A stretch of DNA of 64,000 nt from Paramacrobiotus metropolitanus (Eukaryota > Tardigrada > Eutardigrada > Parachela > Macrobiotidae). The stretch is from contig NW_026570239.1 in NCBI RefSeq assembly GCF_019649055.1, positions 1,178,001 through 1,242,000 on the forward strand, in the 5' to 3' direction. Below, piece after piece: positions 11,765 to 23,580 of this stretch. The notes under the pieces were generated by a model. It saw nothing but the letters and a program-made list of their open reading frames with translations, was not told where the DNA came from and made no database searches. Within the stretch, counting starts at the first letter, position 1. Every line of letters starts with the position of its first letter. A program made the position numbers and the translations under genes.

Positions 11765-14676
11765 ATGTGCAGCAACAAAATGATATCGTCTGATTGTTCG
11801 GGCTCGTCGATTTCCTGTGAGGTGTATCCTGGCACCGACATCTATCAGTGGAACGCGGTGGATGTGCAGAACCCCAAGGGACTCCTCGAGCGCGGCCTGG
11901 TCATCAACACCGTCCAACTCGGTCTGATCGTGGATTTCGGCGTGGCCGGTCGACGCTCGCAGTTCGTCGAATTCAAAAAAGCGCTCCACTGTCTTAGCTC
12001 GCGGCAACAGCATTTCGCTCCCTTCGACGACTGGGACGCCGAGTACTTGTGGGGACCGACCACATTCGTGCCACCGACCGCCTTTGAAGTACTGGCGCGA
12101 ACGGCCGCCGACCGCCCGTGGACGTGGTACCCGGCGAGGTACTTGGTGCGCCGGGTTCTTTGGAATAAATCCGCCTATATTCGCATTGAGCTAAGTGAGG
12201 GTGTCGTGATCAAATACACCAGCGCTCTCGCGGTTCGTCTGACGAACCCCGGTTGGGAGATGCGCGTTGTTCGAAAGGGGCACTACGTTACACGAGCGTG
12301 CACCCTGCCGAGCGAGCATCGATCGGGAAAGCCCATGGAACCGGTTTTGTGGAGCTTGTGGGTGGAAGCGCTGATGTCGCGGCTCGCCTCCGTCGCGTAC
12401 CCCATTTGTGTACAGTATGGACGTCTAGTATATCTTCAGGAACGTGATGCGCAGGACAAACCGATGCCCATTTCAGACCAGGAGCTGGTATGCTACACCG
12501 TTAAACACGGTGAAATAAGCACTTGACTGTTACACCCCGGTGAAATTGTATACTTATCACTTTAATTTTTTTGTTTTCTTTTATATGATTGTTGAGCTAT
12601 GAACTGTAGCCGCGCAGCGTTTTTTGGGTAGGGGGGCGTGGTTATCAGAGTCAAAAACCCCCAGAGGAGGGTCTGAATTTAAAAACTGTTATTGAAACAA
12701 TTGGAAAAAGCTTAAAATAGCGTTTAAAAATATGTAGTAAAAGTCTCAAAGAGAAAAAAATTATTGATAAAAATTTACACCCCTCCCCCCACCGGGCGGC
12801 TTTCAGTCCTGCTCCTTTTTGCGGTCAAAAATTCGAACTTTAGTTTCTTAAAGCAGCTTCACAAAATACGCTGATTAACTAAAATATAAGTGGTTTAACC
12901 GGATCCGATGCGACCGCTTGTGCCTCTGATTCATAGGAACGGCTAAATGACACGACCAAAGCACGGATGGCCGGGCGTCTGCAGACCGGCTGGATCTTTA
13001 ACGTTGATAAGTGGAGACCGCCCAAAATCCCATTGGGCATCGGTGTTCATCTGCATGCCGCACCGGCCCATCTGGCGCCCCAAGAAGCCGCAACATTGTT
13101 ACCGGAACTATGGCGCGAGATTCTTTCCTGTTTCGGTATGAATGAGCAGCCGTTCTACCGTCGCGTCTGCCCGCTGTGGAACACCGTCCTCACCCCGGAT
13201 CACACCAGCCAACACTTGACGCTCAACTTTGACAGCGCAGGCAGGCTAGGCACATTAGCCTCTTCGGTGGGGCTCTGTGTCATTCAGTATTTAACCGCTG
13301 CCACGGAGATGATCGTTATTACCAATGCCACACAGAGCAGCTTGCTGCAGCAAACTGAGTTCACGGACTGCCTGCGCTTGATCAGCGCTGTGTACCAGCA
13401 ACGCGGTGATCGTCGGAGAAAACTGCAGGTACATTCCGACATAATGGTATTATACACCGGGAAAGTGCTGACGTCAACGATTACGTTATTCGAATCTGGT
13501 GATGATCTTTTGAGAGGAAAAAGGTCATCCAACGAGGCTCGCATACAATACCATTATATACTGTTTAGCCATTGGTTTTGTGGATTTCACCGCTTTCGTT
13601 TATTTTAATTTTTTGTAGTCTCTAACACCTAAAACTAACCTAAGAAATCCTAAGAAACTTGAGATACCTGATACCTAACCTAAGAAACCCTATGAAACCT
13701 AAGACCCTAAGAAAAGAAACCCTAAAAAACCTAAGCAAAGAAACCTCTAAGAAAACCTATGAAACCTGAGAAGAGAAAACCCTAAAAAACCTAAGATAAA
13801 CTAAGAAACCTAAGAAAAGAAACCCTAAGAAACCTCAGAAAACTTTGAGAATGTTGGTAAAAGACTATATACAAGCAACATACGGCACGACCGTTGGATG
13901 ACCTCTTCCTCTCAGAAGATCATTCCCATTCGACTCAGAAAAAAAACTTAGTCGAATGACGTCATCGATATGACGTCATAGCTTTCCCGGTGTATAATAC
14001 CATTATGCCGCTATGACGTTACCGGTTTATTATGGCACACATTATGCGGTGAAATTAAATCAAACGCAGTTTTTACAGTGCAAGTCCGGTTATTATCCGT
14101 CTTTACAACGCTTTGCTCTTTAAAAGGGCCCAGCATTTTTTGACAGGTGGTGGCCAACCGTTGGCGCTGCTATCTGAGTGGTGACCACCTACCGAAGGAG
14201 GTGGAACTCCTGACCCAAACGTTTGCCGATACGGCTGTCGCTGTAGAGAGCATCGCCTGGCGCCGCTGCCGCTTTGCCGGTATCACTGGCCAACAGGAGG
14301 ATCTTATCGTGGCCAGTGACGTCACCGCCATCTGCGGGAGCTACACAGAGGTACAGACGCAATTGTATGCAATGCTGGAGCGGCTTTTGCTTAGGACGAA
14401 ACACGAGAATCCGCTGGCACGGGCTGGCACGGCGGCCCGTGCCAGCCCGTGCCAGCCCGTGCCCGTCCGGGCTGGCACGGCGGATGGCGGAGAAAGTGAA
14501 CGTGCGTGAAATGCCAGACATCTACGCCACCATTAACGAGTACGAATTTTGTTCGCTTCGGTATTAAATGTACAACCTCGGACTTTTGTTTCTGAATTTT
14601 TTTTTCATAATTTTTCCGGATTTAGGTGACCTATCTGGGCAAAGACCCGCGGCTAAGGAACTGTTACCATGGGAAT
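11765..14676 (+). pseudogene. Tandem family copy A: Tudor-like/F-box gene with broken exons 3-4
   Basis: Exons by alignment to B, E and F: 11765-12487, 12937-13428, 14147-14539, then a remnant of exon 4 from about 14625. Exon 1 (241 codons) is intact and carries VYPGTDIYQWNAVDV, a Tudor/Agenet-like VDFGVAGRRSQFVEF strand set and PWTWYPARYLVRR. Exon 2 has the F-box-like LLPELWREILSCFG...RRVCPLWNTV. Exon 3 begins VVANRWRC but a GC-rich inverted GGCTGGCACG insertion (about 14415-14482) shifts the frame, and a TGA at 14507-14509 ends it early. The exon 3 donor follows a 1-nt loss relative to copy B. Exon 4 keeps only a short match (VTYLGKDPRLRN) before a TTCCGGCTCCC-type repeat. Intron 2 holds a 566-bp TIR element. 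A truncated product from exons 1-3 is possible, so pseudogene status is inferred. Confidence 0.72.
13441..14006. mobile_element. TIR element X4 in intron 2 of copy A
   Basis: Perfect 25-bp inverted ends lie at 13441-13465 and 13982-14006 (inner part CACCGGGAAAG). The centre (13620-13860) is made of CCTAAGAAACC repeats like those in X1 and X2. Just inside the right end two TGACGTCA octamers occur within 13955-13980. No transposase frame. Confidence 0.75.
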
Positions 14677-14738
14677 TCCATATTCCGGCTCCCTTTTAAG
14701 TTCGAGCCGATAATTCGGCTACCGGCTAGTGAAAATGC
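14677..14738. repeat. TTCCGGCTCCC repeat fragment in the exon 4 remnant of copy A
   Basis: This block shares TATTCCGGCTCCC and CCGGCTAGT-GAAAAT with the arms of the foldback element at 24573-24956. It sits where exon 4 of the other copies continues, so it appears to have replaced or interrupted that exon. Confidence 0.5.
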
Positions 14739-14739
14739 A

Positions 14740-16352
14740 GTATTCACAACCGCCCTGGTTGGCATCTGGAGTGTTATTAGCAGCACTCAATCCATTGCTT
14801 TTCGAATATTTCTATTGGCCGGCGTAGCATCGTTACGCGCCGGATTGTCTGCGGGTTTCATTCGATATCTCCAATTTTTCGCACTTTATTCATTTATTCA
14901 TCCAATTACTTCATAAATCAGCGTTTTTTTTACGAATAGTTTCAAATAGTGTGTACGAAAAAAATGTCCGAGATTCTGAGTTCTGCGAGCTGGGACACGA
15001 AATTTTTTACACTGACACCATCGGAATCGGGCATGCCTTAACTTTGTTGAAAATCTTTACTGATTTAGTTAGCTGAATAAATTGCCTATCAAACGAGCTT
15101 AAAAAGTTGCGGTGGGACAAGTGGCTTGCAAGAAGTAATCCAAAAGAGGAGCCAGCAGATATGTTCAACCACCCAGTAGTCGAATGTCTGCAACTGAGAA
15201 ATCTTTTCAGGCTGTTTAGCTGTAGTTATTATGGAATTCTACACTATTTTTATTTTAGGTTTAGTTTACCTATTCGTATATATATAGGTTCAGTTTGCTT
15301 TTGGTATATATAGTTTACTTATTCGCATACTGTATATTTAGGTTTAGTCGTATGAGATGAAAGAGAACCAGGAAGCATTCTATTATTCATGTGTTGTGCT
15401 AAGAGTTCTCAAGCCACGTATATAAATACTACGGGTAGGATCGAATACAGTTCAAATTAAAGTAAGAAAAATCCATCATAAAAGTTCTTTCGTCGGTCGT
15501 ATGCAATTGGTATGATAATTCCGGTTCACCAACGCCAGCAGGAACGAACAATCAGTGAAGGCGGACATATATATTGCGAGGCCGATGGTCAGAGCAAGGT
15601 GTTCGTCAGACTAAAAGGTCACCAACGTTTCGGGAAGCTAGCTGTGCCCCTTAACTGATTATCGTTCCCATAATCAAGGCACCGGTACAATAATGTGGTA
15701 CTTTGGGGTATGTCCAGAAAAAAGAATAATTATCTTCGAGAATATCCGGTAAAAAGACAGATAGTCCTGCGGTGTTGCTTTCGAGCGGACAAGGGGTATG
15801 CTTTTTCTTGGCAGGGGCGAGCAAGCAGCCGGCAGCAAATGTCCATACCAAATGTAATATCGCATTCATCAGGATGCTGGCTTTTGCCAAGTCAATTCTT
15901 CCAGTTAAACCACAAAGCACGGGAATTAAATTTTCTACGACGTAACATTCCCTGTCTAATTCGAAACCTTGACGTTTCCCGACAAAAAATAGTTTTTAAC
16001 ACAACGGAATTGGGAAAGTTTAAACCGGAGCCTAGCGCTTTTGACAAAGTACCGCTTGTCTGAACTCGCGGTTGAGAAGAACCTTCTTACGTGTTCTAAT
16101 TCTTAATTAAGTAACTGGCTGCGGAAGTTGAAACGCCCGACGCCGGATCGCATATTAAACCGTTATTTACTTGTTCTTATGCGCTGGTGGCACCCTGCAG
16201 CGGTATGCGGCTCCTCTAACTCCGTTTTCCGCATCCCTGGTGGTCATGGGAACGCACTCTTGGCCCTGAGAACTAAGGCTTAACCATGATGTACCGTACA
16301 CGTTAAATCACTGCGTACGCTGGGACAGTCAAAGTCCACGATGGCCGTAGGG
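14740..16352. other. Spacer: copy A 3' flank, then no clear gene
   Basis: The first ~200 bp (to ~14960) resemble 3' flanks of copies B and E (CTGCGG, ATAAATCAGCGT), so the duplication unit extended past the gene. TATATAGGTTTAGTTTAC-like repeats lie at 15250-15350. A minus-strand 89-codon hydrophobic frame (15920-15651) has no clear splice sites or family, so I do not call it a gene. Confidence 0.4.
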
Positions 16353-16485
16353 CGGGCAGGGGGTAAAACGTGGCAGTGGCACCTGCCAGTGGCACTGCCA
16401 ATCGCATGGCGAGCGATAAAACCTGGAGACTCTGGCAAGTGGCAGGCGATAAAAGCTGGCAAATGCCGCATAAAATGTGGCACCA
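16353..16485. repeat. Left member of a 133-bp inverted repeat pair
   Basis: Highly similar to the reverse complement of 20290-20422 and of equal length. It is built from degenerate internal units around GCGATAAAA and TGGCA (e.g. GGCGATAAAAGCTGGC), so it resembles a short-unit foldback arm. Confidence 0.75.
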
Positions 16486-19067
16486 CGTATAAGGGGGTGA
16501 CGCTACGAGTCGCACAGTGTGTCGACTGTATATTATTGATATTTTTGAAACTCTTAACATTAATATTCCTTTAACTTTTTTGCAAGTATTGGCCATGCAC
16601 AAAGTTTGTAAGTAAGCTCCGGCATATAAAATTTTGAAGGGCAATACAGTAAAAAAGGATGCGAAAGCGCATTAAAATTGCAATCGCGGCACTTCCAAAT
16701 CTAGAAGGCACACGGCTGGACTATCCCTTACGGTTGAGCATAGTGCTTTATTGGATTAATTAAGTGCAGCCGATTTACAAGTTAATTTCACTGTGTCAAG
16801 TGTCAACATTAGCATCGTAGCTAAGCTTGCCCGCACGTCGTTTTGGTGGCTTAGTTTGTGAGGATCCATAAGTTAATGTCACCCACGAATAATTTAAGCT
16901 TCTGCCCAACCTGAAGCAAAACTGACACGATTTCCCAAAAAGTTCAAAGCACTTGGTTAAAACTTTTTCGTACTTTTACTGGTTTCTAAGTTACTTTAGC
17001 ATTTTCTGAGCACTTCTAGCCGTACTTCAACAGATAAACACCATAATATGCAAAATTATGCGCACTCACACACATTGCTCACCGTGAGTTTGTCGACTAA
17101 CACTACGTCGACCGTCACGAGGTCGACTTATCAAGAAAACATGAGAAAAGATTAGAGAACATAAGAAAATTTTAAGAAAGCATAAGAAAACATATGAATG
17201 CATAACAAACTTAAAAGAACTAGGACGGCTTAGCAGCCTTCAGTTAAACATCAGCCCGACGTCGTGTCTGCTCGACGAAGACGGTCGACGAAATTTCTTC
17301 GACGAAATGGCGCGCACACATATACAAATCCCATATTTAAATTTGTATCATTCCCACTCTCCTGTAAACTAATAACTAATAATTCCGAAATAAACAAGCT
17401 GTGTGACGTTGTACTACTGGAAAGCACTTCAAAGCAGTAAAGCTTATACCTAAAACTGCAATAGTAGCTTTTTGCGTTATATGCATACTTGAACTCTTGA
17501 AGTAGTGTAATTATGTATACATCATGTACGTATATGGCGATGTCAACATTTGCACTGTAAGCATAACGTTACCTGTTTCGACTAATTTAGGTTATACATT
17601 CTTTAGGATTTGACCACACCTTTCTGCTGTTGATCACAATGATTTATTGCGATGCCAGTACTGCATGCTTTCATAGAAACACTACATAATATTAAAACAA
17701 CAATCATTGGTTTTGGTACTGGTGCTCATACTTTTACAGTCATTTACTTTAAATCAATGTTCATAATGCTATGCAATATAATGCTAATTTACATACCCAG
17801 TAACACTCTACGGCAGGCCTGTGTTATGGACGACAAACAGTTTGGGACTGGAAAGGAAAATATACTGTAATGAATGTAATCGCTTGTAAACATTGGGAGA
17901 ACATGTCTGCAGAGAAAAAAGACAGCTGAGTGAAACCGCGTTTTTGAAAGTATGTAGTGTTTCAACTACAGACTACGGGCAAGAGCCAGCAAGGAGGTAA
18001 ACACTAAACAGTATCATGTTTTCATTATTAATCTAGTGCACTCAGAACCGCTCGTCCCATCTGTTTGGCATAATGGCAAGTGGCATGTGAACTTTGCTGT
18101 TATTAAAAAAAAACCGGCGCCTTGTATATGCGCACATTTTTATATACACAGGGTAGCTCCACAAACAGCTAGCCTTATCTTATTGTTTACCTTACTGATT
18201 ATTTTGCCCGTTGCGTATAGCGGCAAAATTAAGCACGTGAACCAGCAGCGGCAGATGAACCCAAACGGTAAATGATATCCCGCTGTGCGACTGTTAAAAT
18301 CAGGTGCGATAAAAGTTGAAGAGTTTTAATGTGATTCTGATTCTGATTTGTTGCGCTATTTTTAGAGTGTCTTACACTATAAAAACCTGCCGTTACTGTC
18401 ACGTTCGCGAAATGTGGGCTCGTTTAAATTGGCTTGAAATCATAGCATCATATGAAATCATAGGTCCCTATGATGACAGAGACGCGCGACGTAAACATAA
18501 TTTGTAATTGTCTGTGTCTGTATTAAGGGTATTAGAGTATTCGACTACAATGGCAATTTGGGTAAGTTGTTAGTAGTTAATTTGTTGTTCAACCTCTTTT
18601 CGCTTTGATTACCTACTATTATTGACATTTGGCAGATTTTTACTTTAAAGCTTCTAATTAGTCTGAACTCACTACAATCACTGTGTACTTTTAGTATGCG
18701 TATTAGACCGTAAATTGAAAATCTTGATGGTGCAAAGGATAATTTAAAAGATCCTGTTACCGATAAATTTGGTACAGATATGCTTGCAAAACCGGACCGC
18801 GAGCGAGATGTTACTTGTACATTGTAAGCGGCAAGTTATCGCTGTTGACTACAAAGACTACGCTGAATAATTATCAACATCATTCGTGTACTGTATCTAT
18901 GATTTTAATTTTAGTACTTCACAGTATTAATTTAGATTAACAGTAAGTAATTTTAAGTCTAAACGTGGGAACACAGTAAAACACGTAAATACGTTGGACG
19001 TATGAAAAATATAACACGTACAGGTACATCACAACAATAGGGATACCAATTGCTTTGTGAAGGTTTC
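16486..19067. other. AT-rich spacer with foldback X3; no confident gene
   Basis: Apart from element X3 (17085-17318) I see only short frames. Two neighbouring frames, 18036-18275 and 18316-18507 (+), end in or begin with hydrophobic stretches. The second (non-ATG) has a CRYC motif, but neither has a supported start, splice site or homologue. They could be exons of a small secreted protein or chance. Confidence 0.35.
17085..17318. mobile_element. Foldback element X3 with GTCGAC units
   Basis: The left arm shows GTCGAC three times at exact 15-bp spacing (about 17092-17128). The right arm shows mirrored CGACG/GTCGAC units (about 17258-17312). The A-rich centre is composed of ACATAAGAAAA repeats. 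Architecture matches X1 and X2. Confidence 0.55.
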
Positions 19068-19622
19068 TTTTGTCCACCGTTCATTTGTCCACTGTTCATT
19101 TTGTCCACCATTCATTTTGTTCACTAATTATTTCACGCATTTAAACTGAACCGAACCGTTTAATTTGAAGAGAATTACATAAAAAAACTTCAACCTAAGA
19201 AAACCTAAGAGTAACCTAAAGAAAACTTAAAAAACCCAAGAATTACCTCAGAAAAGCTTAGAAAACCTAAAGCACTGTAATCGTTTTCAGCACAATGCTG
19301 GTTGTTGCCTGGATTGTTGTTGTTATTGTTTAATGGACTCAACATCCACAACAGTCAGGATAAACCTGCACGAGGTCGTAGACAGACGTTCAAGATAAGC
19401 TGCCACACTGAGAACACTTACACATATACTCGTATTTCTTCAAAATGCTGCAGGTGTTGACCGTGTTGTAATCGTTTCCTAGGAAAAACAGTGAAAAGAT
19501 ACAAACCTCAGCACTGGGTTGAAGTTTGCGTAGGTACAATATAATTGAACTCTGTTGTGTGAATGGAAATATATGGTGGACAAAATGAATGGTGGACGAA
19601 GTGAGTGGTGGACAAAATGAAG
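19068..19622. mobile_element. Foldback element X2 with TTTTGTCCACCATTCA units
   Basis: The left arm (19068-19130) has four copies of a ~16-17-bp TTTTGTCCACCRTTCA unit. The right arm (19572-19622) has three copies of its complement (GGTGGACAAAATGAAT). The centre (19190-19280) is CCTAAGAAAAC-rich as in X1 and X4. A minus-strand 102-codon frame across the right half is low in support. Confidence 0.65.
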
Positions 19623-20289
19623 GGACACGGACACGAACAATAGCTTTCTGACATGAGCAGCGAGAGTTGGGTGCTTATATCGCACGTATACTGTACTTTG
19701 AGAGTTTTGCAATCGAATACTAAAAAGAATATAAAGTACGCCGTGATAGGTTACGTGGCGTACTTCAAAGTTTAGAGCCACAAACAACTGGATTTTTTGC
19801 TATTATGTTACAGCGGCGCCGGTAAATATAATGGAATATACATGTAACACCCTGTAGGCGTGGTTTCTTGAATTATGACATAGGAATGAACCCAGGTCAC
19901 AGCCTCCCGTCAGACCCGTCTGACGCATAACCTATCGGGCTAGTATTGTACTCAATACTCTTCCATACTTACGTAATTAACGGTTTAAAGCGCCACGTTA
20001 AAATGCTTCTGTTCCAGTTTATCAAAGCCGGCATCCTCTATTCCAGTGGTTGTACCTTCACGACGTGTCGTGGTTGTATTTTTAACGCGACTTCTAATTT
20101 TTTTATTGCGCTGCTTCGTACGAACAGCGAAATGCAAAGTTGACCTTTCTAAATTTCTTTATATACCGTCGCACTTGTGCACTTCGTGCACGGCACATGC
20201 TGTTAACACTTTCCAGGACAACTGACTGCGTTCTGGCAAGAGTTTCAAGGATACCGTATACAATTCACCAAGCACTCTCAGCCCGCTTA

Positions 20290-20422
20290 TGGTGCCACAT
20301 TTTATGCGGCATTTGCCACCTTTTATCGCCTGCCAGTTGCCAGAGCCTCCAGGTTTTATCGCTTGCCATGCCGTTGGCAGTGCCACTGGCAGGTGCCACT
20401 GCCACGTTTTACCCCCTGCCCG
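20290..20422. repeat. Right member of the 133-bp inverted repeat pair
   Basis: Reverse complement of 16353-16485 with few differences. Together they flank a 3.8-kb interval that contains X2 and X3. Confidence 0.75.
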
Positions 20423-20760
20423 TAGGGCGTTCGGGGTTAGAGGAGGTGGTGATACTATTCATACTACAGCAGTCCCGAGGCGCCAGGTCAAACGATCATC
20501 GCAATCTTGTGTCCCCGGTTTCTTCCACGTATTGGTTGCGGCAAGCGATTCCCGAGTGCGTTGTGCGGCTATAACATTTCGATCGCAATACTTCGGTTGC
20601 TTTTCAGAGGTCGCTTTTTGCTTATTATCAGTGTGCAATGGTTTTAAGGTAATTTCATTTTTACATTATTGTGCATTTTGGTGTTTCGTCCCTTGATCTA
20701 CCTACAGTTTTTCGTAAAAGTTATCCTAGACACATTTACAATTGGACTGGTGTACCACGG

Positions 20761-20933
20761 TCAGCCCTTAAAGAAAATGGCCCGGTACATGGCGTCAAAA
20801 ATGGGATATGCATACATACACTAAAACTTTCGCTTTCACGCAGTCGGAATCACTCTTTTGTAATACTTTATATCATTCTAACGCTGAATCCCATTTTGAC
20901 ACCATGTACCGGGCCATTTCCTTTAAGGGCTGA
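20761..20933. mobile_element. Small TIR/foldback element
   Basis: TCAGCCCTTAAAG... at 20761-20806 is inverted at 20889-20933. The ~45-bp arms share GGCCCGGTACATGG, and the spacer between them is ~82 bp. The arm resembles the ends of the Z repeat family (ATGTACCGGCCC at ~48220). Confidence 0.7.
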
Positions 20934-22510
20934 CCTGTTTCTCCGGGCCTTTTGTTGCCCAGAAGAACCGCGATACAGAGAAGAAAGATAAGTGAACAAA
21001 CTGAAAGTGGGGAACAATTCACACCAGAAGAGCTCAACAGTGAATAAACAAAATCCTGGGCATTTTTATTAATTTCTAAACATCTCGCAACGCAAGAATT
21101 AGACAAAACAACACATGAATTGATCGAAGATAATTCAATGGACATCAGAATTCACAAATCGGCTTTTGCCCTTAAACAGATCGAAAAGGGGCAGTTGAGA
21201 GGGTATGCCCAGATGTCTCCTTATACACTTCCAGTGCCCCGTAATATGGGAATAATGGGATTCCTGACTATTAGCGTTATCCAAGCTCATAATGATCAAG
21301 ATGGTCCTAGGTCGACCCTTCGATACGCGATCAACTGTGATGCATCCGCACAGCTTCACACGCGGAACACCTCGTAGATCCCGTATATAGCCAGTTTGCT
21401 CCATGTGGATACATCCACATACCGCAGGTCGATGTCGTCCCATACTTTTGGTCTTCCATCCACGTGAAACCCGCTGAATCTATAAAAATAATATATAAAA
21501 GAACGTGATAGATGCGCCTTCGAATAAATCACTAAAAGCATTGCTGATAACTTATAAATTAACATGATATTACTTATAAATTATAACACGAATATGATAC
21601 GTAGCTTTGTTTAAGAAGTCGGGGAGAAAGTGTTCCTTGTACAGTTGTGCACCAGTGATTTCCAAATCTTTTCCTGCTCTACACTTCGTTTTAAAAATTT
21701 TGGGAGGAACTATACAGTACACCTAATTCAGTTAAAAATTAATACAGAGGTTGTTTTAAAAAAGCAGGGAAATTTGACCAGTATTGTGTTACCAACTTAC
21801 TATTAACTACCTCATGTCAGAACTCACTCCACTAATCATTATTATTATTACAAAGTCGGTTATTTTAATTTAATTTTTTGGTATGTAGGTCGGTTACTAC
21901 GGTAACTGGTCTAAGCTGGGTATCGGCATAGCACCATTGGAGGCTGTTATACTGTATGTATGCGCCTTTGCTGGTACTATGATATCGATTAGCCAACTCT
22001 GAAAGCAAGGGGCTCAAAGCAAATGGCTGTAACAAGTACTGTATTGTAGCCGTAGAATCATGTTCTACAGATTGTCATTGGTAACAACTCAAACGGAAAC
22101 AGATGTACCGCCTATCTCAGTAGAATTGTGAACCCATGTTACCGATTATGAAGAATTCTGAGATGTTCTGACTTTTCTGGATGTGAAATCAGTAGACGTG
22201 CTCACGCTGCCTCGGCCGGCAGACGGTTGAATTTCCCCATGTTCTTGCTCTTGCCCTTGCTCTTGCACTTGCAATAATTCTGATTAAACTGATGATGATG
22301 TTCCTGAATTCGCGCGTTACGTAATATTGTGATTTACTTGAGATCTGGGTAATTACCGACGAACCATCGAACCTCGTTTTATCGTGGTACGGGTGGATTA
22401 ACCCAAGTTACCCAACCCACTAGGGGCAGCTTAGAAGTTGCCATTGCAGTACAGATATGTAGAAGTATTTACGAATATGCTTCAAGAAAGCAAAATTTAT
22501 CATCACTTAC
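20934..22510. other. Spacer with a possible minus-strand coding fragment
   Basis: A minus-strand frame at about 21480-21362 (FHVDGRPKVWDDIDLRY...YGIYEVFRV, then stop) looks protein-like and could be a terminal exon, but nothing connects it to neighbours. A minus-strand frame at 22280-22125 rich in QEQGQEQ is repeat-derived (GCAAGA units). The rest is AT-rich. Confidence 0.3.
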
Positions 22511-23245
22511 ATTAGGAGGTAGTTGCGAATGCTCTGCCATTCCCGGGGGTAGTAGGTCAGGGTGCGCAGCCAGCACGCACGGATAGCATGTCCTGCGTGA
22601 CCGGCGGGAAGTTGTCGTTCACGGCGCACATGAAACGACTGGTCATGTGCATTTTGCCGTCTCGGCAGGGCAGAATGACCTTCGGAATGGTGATTTGCAG
22701 TTGGTTGATGGCCAATAATTCTTGCAGCTGGCTTGGGAGGTGCACCATCCACTTCCGCTCGTGCCATGCAGGACGTGAGATGTCGCGCCGGGCCCCTGTG
22801 GCTCGTATTCCATGGGCTCCTTCTCAAAAATGTCATACATTTGTTGTCCGAAGAGGGCGGTAACCTTCCAGTTTTGCAGCACGACGAAGTTGCAGCAGTG
22901 TTTATAGGCCGTTAAACGGACCGCAGTCCCGTGCTTTAAACGTGACTGCTTTTGTTGCAAATCTCTTATATATAGTGGTGTGACGTTAGTGTGGTCTTTG
23001 AACACGAGAAACGGCAACTTAATTTCCAAGGCACGTAACATTGAACCCAAGAAAAAACCGTACTGCGGTGGGAACACATTCAACAGCGTAAAACTTCTTG
23101 TCGCTGAGCTAATGGAGCTGCTGAGCAGAGATGCCGCTTTGAAACAGTTATTACTGTCTGCCTTTAGCTCCCAACAGCTTTCGAAGGAAATTCTGACGTG
23201 CTCCCTCATTCGAGAGCTGCTCAGCAGCAACTGCCAAAAGCACAC
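22511..23245 (-). CDS. Unrecognised minus-strand exon(s), frame-disrupted
   Basis: A protein-like stretch reads on the minus strand in one frame to about 22795 (e.g. FPPQYGFFLGSMLRALEI, LPFLVFKDHTNVTPLYIRD, MYDIFEKEPMEYEPQG). It continues in a second frame to about 22570 (KWMVHLPSQLQELL, LPCRDGKMHMTSRFMC) and in a third to 22511 (WLRTLTYYPREWQSIRNY). At 22511 it meets a strong donor, GTAAGT. Two frame changes point to a decaying gene, sequencing indels or unseen micro-introns. I do not recognise the family; RLKHGTAVRLTAYKHC could belong to a beta-barrel, but that is only an impression. The antisense plus-strand frame at 22980-23255 is judged a shadow. Confidence 0.4.
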
Positions 23246-23580
23246 ACCCTTTTAAGAAACACAGAATGTAAACACACCGGTCACTAATAAGGAAGCATTA
23301 ATTTTTTGTACGGACGTTAATTTCTGGCAACTTTGTTACATACTGCGAAAAAATACTGTGTGACCCTTAAACAGGCCGTATCGCATCAAAAATAATCACT
23401 GTGTCTGGCGAAAAAAATAGGAGAGTGCAAAGATACTGCGTACCGTTTGGCTTTTATTTGTGAATGTAAGTCCAAATGTGACAATATGTCGCTCAGAAGC
23501 GAAGGCGTCAAATGCAAAATGCAGGCAGTCAACGTCGGTGCACCAACTTCGATATCTAACGGAAGAATGTATACTTAAAC

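Noticed and set aside
13620-13860. CCTAAGAAACC repeats as interstitial telomere
   Set aside because: The unit is irregular (CCTAAGAAA, CCTAAGAAAA, CCTAAAAAA) and bounded by inverted repeats of a TIR element, so it is an element core, not a telomeric tract.
15651-15920. Minus-strand hydrophobic 89-codon frame
   Set aside because: Looks membrane-like but has no clear acceptor, donor or homologous neighbour, so I did not call a gene.
18036-18507. Two small plus-strand frames with hydrophobic segments
   Set aside because: The second lacks an ATG and neither has supported splice sites; too weak to annotate as a secreted protein.
22980-23255. Plus-strand 91-codon Leu-rich frame
   Set aside because: Antisense to a longer protein-like minus-strand stretch ending in a GTAAGT donor; judged a shadow.
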